Origin: Olsenella intestinalis | GTDB lineage: Bacteria; Actinomycetota; Coriobacteriia; Coriobacteriales; Atopobiaceae | NCBI RefSeq assembly: GCF_023276655.1 | Contig: NZ_JALGRK010000002.1 | Location: 310,001 to 374,000, forward strand | Direction: 5' to 3' | DNA length: 64,000 nt | Shown: one piece after another, positions 23,060 through 29,493 of the stretch | Position numbering within the stretch: the first letter of the stretch is position 1 | Layout of the letters: every line of letters starts with the position of its first letter | The notes under the pieces: generated by a model | What the model was told of the DNA's origin: nothing | The model's input: only the letters and a program-made list of their open reading frames with translations | The model's database searches: none | Position numbers and translations under genes: made by a program

Positions 23060-23863
23060 CTACTCGTCGTCTTCGAGCGGATCGTAGTCCGCGCTTGCGG
23101 CCATGCTCGCCTTGCCGGAGTCAGCGGAGCGGTAGTACTTCACGCCGAGCAGGATGACGGCGACGCAGACGGCGATGAGCGAGACGGCCGTGACGGTAAG
23201 CTCGAGGTAGGCGGACAGGAGGAAGCCGAGGAACAGGAAGGCGGCCATCTTCTTGTCGAGCATGAGGCTGAGGAGAAGGGCGAGGCCGTAGGCGGTCAGC
23301 AGCATGGCCGAGACGCCGAGGCCCTTGGAGAGCCACTCGGGGATGAGGCTCACGAAGCCCTGGACCGCGTCGGTGCCGAGCAGCACCGCGAAGAAGACGG
23401 GCAGGAAGTACATGAGGGAGTACAGGATGGTGCCGACCACGATGTGCATGCGGGTGGCCGTCTTGAAGCGGCCCTGCTCGATGGCGGCGTCCGCGCGGTG
23501 CGTGAGGACGGCGATGACCGAGCGGAACACGATGCCGAGGAGCTGGCCGAGCACGGCGATGGGGATCGCGATGGTCATCGCGGTCTCGACGCTCGCGTCG
23601 GTGAGGCAGGCGAAGGCCGCAGCGACGATGCCGCCGAGTACCATGTCGGGCGGGACGGCTGCGCCGACCGCGACGAGGCCCATGCTGACGAGCTCGGTGG
23701 CGGCGCCGACGGCGAGGCCGGTGGCGGGGTCGCCCAGGACGAGGCCGACGAGGGTCGCGCCCACGAGCGGCTGCTCGAAGTTCAAGCGACCGAGGAGGCG
23801 CGAGTCGAGCATGCAGAAGACTGCGACAAGGCCGACCAGGATCGCACTGACGAGCGAGTTCAT
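23060..23863 (-). CDS. PTS mannose-family EIIC component
   Basis: A 267-aa polytopic permease subunit: VSAILVGLVAVFCMLDSRLLGRLNFEQPLVGATLVGLVLGD opens the sequence as in ManY/AgaC/SorA proteins. GAATELVSMGLVAVGAAVPPDMVLGG and several more membrane helices follow, then a short acidic cytoplasmic tail (YDPLEDDE). ATG (MNSLVSAIL) has AAAGGAGAG 5 nt upstream; a longer frame upstream lacks this site. It is downstream of EIIAB and upstream of EIID in one transcript. Confidence 0.95.
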   Translation of the reverse strand: MNSLVSAILVGLVAVFCMLDSRLLGRLNFEQPLVGATLVGLVLGDPATGLAVGAATELVSMGLVAVGAAVPPDMVLGGIVAAAFACLTDASVETAMTIAIPIAVLGQLLGIVFRSVIAVLTHRADAAIEQGRFKTATRMHIVVGTILYSLMYFLPVFFAVLLGTDAVQGFVSLIPEWLSKGLGVSAMLLTAYGLALLLSLMLDKKMAAFLFLGFLLSAYLELTVTAVSLIAVCVAVILLGVKYYRSADSGKASMAASADYDPLEDDE

Positions 23864-23935
23864 GTAACTCTCCTTTCGACGGGTTTGAATTGCGAGGCTC
23901 GGACGTCGCCGGGCCGTGGTGCCTGGCAAGACGTG

Positions 23936-24850
23936 CTACACGCTCTCGAGGTCGACCCTCTTGTACGAGGGGGTCTGCTGCACGTAGATCCTGGTGCCGA
24001 GGTCGAGAAGAGCCCGGGTATCGGCCCGCTCGGCCTCGTCGAGGAAGACCGAGCCGTCCTTGCCGCCGAACTGCACGGCGCCGTCCTTGTTTGCGGTGGC
24101 GCCGTAGTTGACCTCGGACAGCGGATAGGAGCGGCAGAACTCGAGCAGCTCGTGGGTGTTGCCGAAGACGAACATGACCTTCTCGCCCAGGGTGTTGAGC
24201 TTGTCCATCTTGGAGAGGGCGCGCTCGACCGTGAAGACGTTGAGGCGCACGTTGGACGGCTTGGCGAGCTTGAGGGCGCTCTTCTTCACCTCGTCGGAGG
24301 CGGCCGCGTCGTCGACGACGATGATGCGGCCCACGCCGGTCTTGCCGACCCAGGAGAAGACGACCTGGCCGTGCAGGAGGCGGTAGTCGAGGCGCGCGAG
24401 CTCGATGGTGGACGGCTTGCCGGAGACGGCCGCGGGAGCGGGCGCCGTGACGGCCTGGGAGACGTCGGGGTTCGCGCAGTCGACGATGCCCGCGCGGGCC
24501 TCACCGATCACCGAGCGCAGCTCGCTGGGCGTGACCTTGGCGTCGCCAAGCACGAGGGTGAGCACGAGCGGCATGTTCATGCCCGAGACGACGCGCACGC
24601 GCGGCCTGCGCGCCATCAGCTCGACCATGGCGTTGTTGACGCTCGAGCCGAGCATGTCGGTGAGGACGAAGACGTCGTCCTCGTCGGCAAACCCGTCGAT
24701 CAGGGCCTCGACCTTGCCCGTGATCGGCTCGGTGTCGTCGCGCCTGAGGATGACGGCATGCACGTTGGGGACCTCGCCCACGATCATGCGGATCGTGTCG
24801 AGCGCGCCCAGCGCAAGCTCGCCATGGGACGCAAGAATGACCTGGTTCAT
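23936..24850 (-). CDS. PTS mannose-family fused EIIAB component
   Basis: A 304-aa cytoplasmic phosphotransfer protein. EIIA comes first (MNQVILASHGELALGALDTI, phospho-His9; LTDMLGSSVNNA). A ~15-residue Ala/Pro linker near 133-147 precedes EIIB (LARLDYRLLHGQVVFSWV, phospho-His160; FVFGNTHELLEFC). Phosphate flows from HPr to His9 to His160 to the incoming sugar. ATG has AAAGGGAGG 10 nt upstream. A promoter with an internal candidate operator stands about 35-60 nt upstream, so this gene can be transcribed separately from the SIS gene before it. Confidence 0.95.
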   Translation of the reverse strand: MNQVILASHGELALGALDTIRMIVGEVPNVHAVILRRDDTEPITGKVEALIDGFADEDDVFVLTDMLGSSVNNAMVELMARRPRVRVVSGMNMPLVLTLVLGDAKVTPSELRSVIGEARAGIVDCANPDVSQAVTAPAPAAVSGKPSTIELARLDYRLLHGQVVFSWVGKTGVGRIIVVDDAAASDEVKKSALKLAKPSNVRLNVFTVERALSKMDKLNTLGEKVMFVFGNTHELLEFCRSYPLSEVNYGATANKDGAVQFGGKDGSVFLDEAERADTRALLDLGTRIYVQQTPSYKRVDLESV

Positions 24851-24882
24851 GAAACGCTGACCTCCCTTTCCGAACGTTGGCA

Positions 24883-24912
24883 AATATATGAGACGTCCTA
24901 TACGACTTCGAA
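24883..24912 (-). promoter_or_regulatory. Promoter of the PTS genes with candidate GntR operator in the spacer
   Basis: On the minus strand TTCGAA (24907-24912), an 18-nt spacer and TATATT (24883-24888) precede EIIAB. The spacer contains GTATAGGACGTCT (24891-24903), which matches GTCTAGAACGTCT upstream of the second SIS gene at 11 of 13 positions. The GTxTAGxAC pattern resembles operators of HutC-type GntR regulators. Binding by the gntR product is inference. Confidence 0.5.
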
Positions 24913-24988
24913 TCGGCATGGCTGTCGCACGGGACGGACCTCGCGGGGCCTCGCGAGCCGGCCGGCCGGGCGCGAGGTGGGGATGAGG

Positions 24989-25042
24989 CGGGCACGGCGC
25001 GCCGAAGGCTGGATGCAAGGGGGAGCGGGCGCGCCGTGCCCG
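24989..25042. repeat. Perfect 15-bp inverted repeat between SIS gene 2 and EIIAB
   Basis: Left arm CGGGCACGGCGCGCC (24989-25003) and right arm GGCGCGCCGTGCCCG (25028-25042) are exact complements separated by 24 nt. The hairpin forms in RNA starting 17 nt after the stop of the second SIS gene. No T-run follows on the minus strand, so it is more likely an mRNA-stability or processing element, or a Rho-dependent stop, than an intrinsic terminator. Confidence 0.8.
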
Positions 25043-25058
25043 AGGAGGAATCAGATAA

Positions 25059-26039
25059 CTAGTAGGCGACCTTCCACATGTAGCGGCGGGTCATGTAGTC
25101 CTTCGAGGTCGCCCTGGAGAGCGCCCTCATGTAGACGTTGTTGAGCACGGGCGAGAAGAGCACGTGGTTGAAGTACTCCGAGACGCAGTCGGGAAGGTCG
25201 TTCAGCCCGATCTCCTTGCCGTCAAGGACGTAGACCTTCTCGCCGCCGTAGCGCTTGAGGAAGTCAAGCGCGCGCTCGTCGGCCGCGCGGCAGCGCCCGA
25301 CGCCCATGAGCAGGAACACCGGCTTGGCCTTATCGAGAACCTCGAAGGGCCCGTGGAAGAACTCGCAGCAGTTGATCGTGGGCGAGTCAATCTGGAGCAT
25401 CTCCTCGATGTTGCAGATCGAGAAGATGTAGGCAGAGCCATAGGCGGGCCCGGAGCCCATGACGTAGATGGTCTTCTCCCCCGCCACCTGCGCCGCCCAG
25501 CGCTCGGCGAGGGGCGTCGCGTAGGCGACGGCCTTGCGGTAGATGGCGTCGACGACGTCGAAGGCGCCCATCGCGGCCTCGTAGTGCTCAAAGCCCTCAA
25601 CGCGCTCGACGAGCGCCATCGCGATCTGCAGCGCGACGCTGGAGTTCACGCGCTCGGTGCGCGACTCGTCCAGCGCGATGGACTCGTAGGCGATCGCGTA
25701 GTCGCAGGTGGCCGTGAGGTCGGACTCCTCGACGTAGAGGGCGATGGTCTGCGCGCCCAGGTCCTTGGCGACGTGCGCGGCGACGCAGGTCTCCTTGGTG
25801 CCGCGCATCGAGCAGATGACGCAGAGCGTGTGCTCGTCGACGTAGGCCGGCGGCGCGAGCACGAACTCGTTGCTCGTGTGCATGGCCGAGCCGATCGTGC
25901 GCGACTCTCGCTCCATGAAGTAGTTTGCGGCATGGAACCCGCCGAACGACCCACCCGCGGCGACCCACACCACGCGGTGGACCTCGGACGTTGCAAGGAC
26001 GCTCTCGACGATACCCTCGACCTCGGACTGGATGCTCAT
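25059..26039 (-). CDS. SIS-domain sugar-phosphate deglycase/isomerase, FrlB/GfrE-F-like (copy 2)
   Basis: A 326-aa double-SIS protein, a distant paralogue of the one at 21125-22108. It shows VAAGGSFGGFHAANYF at the first ligand loop, VMGSGPAYGSAYIFSI at the second, and CCEFFHGPFEVLDKAKPVFLLMG, keeping the E-x-x-HGP residues of FrlB-like deglycases. It ends MTRRYMWKVAY. The ATG at 26039 has AGAGGAG upstream with 10-nt spacing; a TTG three codons earlier sits directly on that site. It is the first gene of the operon, with its own promoter and candidate operator. Two deglycase-like genes with one mannose-type PTS match the gfrABCDEF layout of enterobacteria; the exact substrate needs testing. 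Confidence 0.82.
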   Translation of the reverse strand: MSIQSEVEGIVESVLATSEVHRVVWVAAGGSFGGFHAANYFMERESRTIGSAMHTSNEFVLAPPAYVDEHTLCVICSMRGTKETCVAAHVAKDLGAQTIALYVEESDLTATCDYAIAYESIALDESRTERVNSSVALQIAMALVERVEGFEHYEAAMGAFDVVDAIYRKAVAYATPLAERWAAQVAGEKTIYVMGSGPAYGSAYIFSICNIEEMLQIDSPTINCCEFFHGPFEVLDKAKPVFLLMGVGRCRAADERALDFLKRYGGEKVYVLDGKEIGLNDLPDCVSEYFNHVLFSPVLNNVYMRALSRATSKDYMTRRYMWKVAY

Positions 26040-26152
26040 GAAACGCAACTCCTCTCGCAGAACCTCGTGCAGAAACTCGTGTGGAACCTCATGCAGAAAC
26101 GCTCCAACGCGAGGGCCTCGCCCTCCGTGTTGAGACGGATGGTATCACACTC

Positions 26153-26180
26153 GTTATAGACGTTCTAGACATTTCTAAAA
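26153..26180 (-). promoter_or_regulatory. Promoter of the operon's first gene with candidate GntR operator
   Basis: On the minus strand TTTTAG (26175-26180), a 16-nt spacer and TATAAC (26153-26158). The spacer holds GTCTAGAACGTCT (26158-26170), the partner of the site upstream of EIIAB, in the same place relative to the -10. The surroundings are AT-rich for this genome (AAAATTAATTTG). Confidence 0.5.
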
Positions 26181-26312
26181 TTAATTTGTCGCCCCCGTTT
26201 ACCCGCACGCCTCGGCGCATCGAGGGACATGAGCCATTCCAGTCAGGGGACAATCGCAGGCTGTCCGCCTATATCGTTTCATCCAAGAGCAATCGCCACC
26301 GCACGCGTCGCG

Positions 26313-26318
26313 TATACT
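26313..26318 (+). promoter_or_regulatory. -10 box (TATACT) of the first surface-protein gene
   Basis: CGTATACTTTG lies 42 nt upstream of the ATG. The same TATACTTTG word precedes the fourth and fifth genes of the cluster. No convincing -35 is seen here (GCAATC at 18 nt). Confidence 0.5.
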
Positions 26319-26359
26319 TTGCGCAGGAATGGACCACGCCCGAACCCGTGAGGTACGCC

Positions 26360-29356
26360 ATGGCACGCAACCCGCGCATGAAGACGGTGGCCTGCGCCGC
26401 CCTTTCCCTCGCGCTCACGCTGGGCCTCTCCCCCGTGCGCGCCGGCGCGACAGACCCCGCTGTGGACCCCGCGCCTGCGGCAGCCGACGCCACGAACGAG
26501 CCCGCCGAGGCCAATGGCACCGCCGCGAGCGACGCCGCGTCCCCCGCCGAGGCCGCGACCGCGGAGGATCAAGCCACGCCCACCGCATGCGAGCCTTCCG
26601 CCACAACGGACCCCTCGACCAACCCTCGCGAGGACCCTGCCGAGAAGAGCCAGGCGCCTTCGCCCACTGAGGAGCCCTCGAGCGAGGGTCCCAGCGCGGC
26701 TGACGCCACGGGCGCCGACCTCGCCGCCGCACTCGGCGTCGCCGCGGACGCGACGGAGGCCGAAGACGACATCGAGGACCTCGACCCGCTCGAGGGACTC
26801 GAGGTGCAGGCGAGCCCCCTCGTCGACGGCACGACCGCAAGCGTATCGCGCACGAGCACCATGGCGTCGTTCACCACGGGCGGAACCCGGAACGTCGCCC
26901 AGCTCGAGACCACGGCCCTCTACCGGCTCGTGACCGTGGGCGCCCACGGCGGCAACTGGGTGTGGGGCAGTAAGACCACCTACGGCGGCTCCGGCGGATC
27001 CACGACCGCCGTGACGCCCATCGACGCCGGCGCCACCCCCAACCTCTACGTCGTCTGCGGTGGGCGCGGCGTCGACGCCACGGACATGAGCGAGCACCCG
27101 GGCGGCGCCAACGGCGGCGGCAACGGCGGCAAGGGCGCCAAGCGCGACAACGTGAACTACCACGGCGGCGGCTCCGGCGGCGGCGCCTCGCACATCGCCA
27201 CCCAGCCGGGCTCGCTTCCCGAGTTCGGCACGGCCGCAGGCGTCGAGGCGTCCGTGCTGCTCGTCGCCGGCGGCGGGGGCGGATGCGGCGGCGGCAACGA
27301 GACCGGCAAGAACTACACGGGAGGTGCCGGCGGCGGCGTCAAGGGCGGCAACGGCGGCGTCTGGAGCGGAAACTCCATGGCCGGAGGCTCGCAGGCGGAA
27401 GGCTCAGGGTCCAAGGCGATCGGCCAGGGCACGAACGGCGGCGCGGGAAGCAACAAGGACCACGGCGCCGAGGGCCACGGCGGAGGCGGTGGCGGCTACT
27501 GGGGCGGCGCCGCGAAGACCACAACCGGAAAGAGCACCAAGGCCAGCGGCGCCGGCGGCTCGGGCTACCTCAACGGCACCCTGCTCCAGGGGTCCAAGGC
27601 CTCGGACGGCGGTAGCGTCGAGTGGGGCGGCCTGAGGGTCGCGTCGACCACGGCAGGCGTGGGGGCGGCCGGCGGCACAGCCTCGGTCGAGTACCTCGCG
27701 AGCATCGTCACCCTCGACGATCACGACGCCGACCATGAGGGCACCCAGACCCTCTACGCCGCTCCGCAGGACAACGCGTACTACACCGCCTACTCGATCG
27801 ACGGCCTGGCCTCGCCCGTCGAGACGATCGAGACCCCCGCCCGCGACGGCTGGGCCTTCAAGGGCTACTACACCCAGCCCGACGGCGGCGGAGAGCGCTA
27901 CGTAGCCGAAGACGGGACGATCGAGGCCGGGCTCTTCTCGCAGGGCACCGTGACCCTGCACGCCTGGTGGTGGCCGACCGTCACCTTCGACGCCAACGGC
28001 GTGGTGGCCCGGGGCGTCCCGGAGACCATGGCCGTGCGCCCGGGCGAGCCCGCGGCGAGCCCGGCCGACCCCGAGGCGGACGGCCACGGCTTCAAGGGCT
28101 GGTCGACCGACGACACCCTCTACCGCAAGTTCGACTTCGCCAAGCCCGTCACCGAGCCCACGGCGCTCTTCGCGTTCTGGTCGCCGCACGTCGAGTTCGA
28201 CCTGCACGGCCACGGCGACGAGATCGAGCCGCAGTTCCTGCAGAAGGGCGCGTCGGGCCAGAGGGCGCAGCGCCCCGAGGACCCCACCGAGGACGGCTAC
28301 ACCTTCGGCGGCTGGTACACCGACGAGACCTTCGCGGAGGGCACCGAGTTCGACTTCGACACCGAGATCACCACCGACACGACGCTCTACGCCAAGTGGT
28401 CGGCAAACGAGTACACGGTCGAGTTCGTGGACGACGGCAACGTCGTCGGCAGCGAGGACTTCGTCTACGACACCGCCGCCAAGCCGCTGACCACGGCCTC
28501 AGAGCTCAAGATCGAGCGCGAGGGCTGGGACTTCGCCGGGTGGCGCGCGGGAGAAGAGCTTCAGGTCGACTTCGAGGACGGCCAGGAGGTGCGCAACATC
28601 TCGACCGAGACCGGCGTGCTGGAGTTCCATGCCGTCTGGCAGCGCGACATCGACTTCCACGCGGCGGACACGGGAGGGCTCGCGCCGGCGCTCGCGACGG
28701 CAAGCGGCCTCGTGCCGCAGGCGACCGCCGACACGTCGCTCCCCCAGCTCACCGATGGAACGGTCTACTCAGCCGTGACCGCGCCGATCCTTCCGGCCCT
28801 CGGCACGTGGCGCGGCGTCGGCTGGGTCGCGAGCGACGTTGCGGCATCGGCCGCCGACGTCGCCGCGGGAGAGGCCTTCATGCCGATGGCGACCGAGTAC
28901 TTCGGCCTCTACCACCGCGAGCTGCACCTCGCCTTCGACGGCAACGGGGCCACCTCCGGCACCATGGACGACCTCGTCGACCTCCAGCGCATGAACGCCT
29001 CGGGACAGATCACGAGCGCGACCTTCAAGCTGCCCGCAAGCGCCTTCGAGCGCGAGGGCCACAGCTTCCGCGCCTGGGACCTCGGCGACCCCGGCGACGC
29101 AGTGACGCTCAAGCCCACCGCGAGCGAAGGCGCGACCACGACCGCGCACGCCCTCTGGGACGCGCTTCCCACGCCGGAGGGATCCGGCGACCCCGTGGAC
29201 CCGACAGGCCCCGCGGACCCCGCCCAGCCGCAGGATCGCCGCTCGCCCTCCCCCGCCACGGGAGACGGTCCCACGTGGCCCGCGGCGCTCGCCGCCATGC
29301 TCGCGGCAGCAACGCTCGCCCTCGGCATCTCCCGTCGCACCCGGAAGGACCGCTAG
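26360..29356 (+). CDS. Secreted Gly-rich/InlB-repeat surface protein 1 (998 aa)
   Basis: Predicted cell-surface protein. A signal peptide opens it (MARNPRMKTVACAALSLALT...GLSPVRAGA). A ~150-residue Ala/Pro/Glu/Thr-rich stretch follows, then a Gly-rich domain at ~190-440 with GGGSGGGASHIAT and LLVAGGGGGCGGG, like the Gly-rich domain of ALK-type proteins. InlB/Flg_new repeats at ~490-760 (GWAFKGYYTQPDGGG, GYTFGGWYTDETF, TLYAKW) are followed by a shared C-terminal domain (~810-930, FMPMATEYFGLYHREL, FRAWDLGDPGDAV). It ends SPSPATGD, a hydrophobic helix and RRTRKDR, a sortase-type tail whose box is SPATGD rather than LPxTG. ATG is preceded by GAGGTACGCC, the leader pattern of all five paralogues. 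Ligand unknown; adhesin-like role inferred. Confidence 0.88.
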   Translation: MARNPRMKTVACAALSLALTLGLSPVRAGATDPAVDPAPAAADATNEPAEANGTAASDAASPAEAATAEDQATPTACEPSATTDPSTNPREDPAEKSQAPSPTEEPSSEGPSAADATGADLAAALGVAADATEAEDDIEDLDPLEGLEVQASPLVDGTTASVSRTSTMASFTTGGTRNVAQLETTALYRLVTVGAHGGNWVWGSKTTYGGSGGSTTAVTPIDAGATPNLYVVCGGRGVDATDMSEHPGGANGGGNGGKGAKRDNVNYHGGGSGGGASHIATQPGSLPEFGTAAGVEASVLLVAGGGGGCGGGNETGKNYTGGAGGGVKGGNGGVWSGNSMAGGSQAEGSGSKAIGQGTNGGAGSNKDHGAEGHGGGGGGYWGGAAKTTTGKSTKASGAGGSGYLNGTLLQGSKASDGGSVEWGGLRVASTTAGVGAAGGTASVEYLASIVTLDDHDADHEGTQTLYAAPQDNAYYTAYSIDGLASPVETIETPARDGWAFKGYYTQPDGGGERYVAEDGTIEAGLFSQGTVTLHAWWWPTVTFDANGVVARGVPETMAVRPGEPAASPADPEADGHGFKGWSTDDTLYRKFDFAKPVTEPTALFAFWSPHVEFDLHGHGDEIEPQFLQKGASGQRAQRPEDPTEDGYTFGGWYTDETFAEGTEFDFDTEITTDTTLYAKWSANEYTVEFVDDGNVVGSEDFVYDTAAKPLTTASELKIEREGWDFAGWRAGEELQVDFEDGQEVRNISTETGVLEFHAVWQRDIDFHAADTGGLAPALATASGLVPQATADTSLPQLTDGTVYSAVTAPILPALGTWRGVGWVASDVAASAADVAAGEAFMPMATEYFGLYHRELHLAFDGNGATSGTMDDLVDLQRMNASGQITSATFKLPASAFEREGHSFRAWDLGDPGDAVTLKPTASEGATTTAHALWDALPTPEGSGDPVDPTGPADPAQPQDRRSPSPATGDGPTWPAALAAMLAAATLALGISRRTRKDR

Positions 29357-29422
29357 CGCCGCCGCGCACAGCCGATGACAGGCCAAAACGGTGCACCTAC
29401 CTGCAACACTGCACCACAAGGC

Positions 29423-29452
29423 TTCAACCCGCCCCCAAAGCGCTTATATAAT
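29423..29452 (+). promoter_or_regulatory. Promoter of surface-protein gene 2
   Basis: TTCAAC (29423-29428), 18-nt spacer, TATAAT (29447-29452). The same TTCAAC-18-TATAMT layout precedes gene 5. It ends 42 nt before the ATG. Confidence 0.7.
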
Positions 29453-29493
29453 CTCGTCCAAACGACCAAGATGCATCGGAACAGGAGTTGGCC

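Noticed and set aside
24851-25018. An upstream extension of EIIAB
   Set aside because: The frame stays open but the extra residues are Arg/Pro-rich, cover the promoter and inverted repeat, and the ATG at 24850 starts exactly at the EIIA fold with a ribosome-binding site.
21056-25144. A very long plus-strand open frame opposite the PTS operon
   Set aside because: It is the complementary reading of GC-rich minus-strand genes; it is Val/Gly/Glu/His-rich, has no domain, no ribosome-binding site, and the minus strand encodes clear PTS and SIS proteins.
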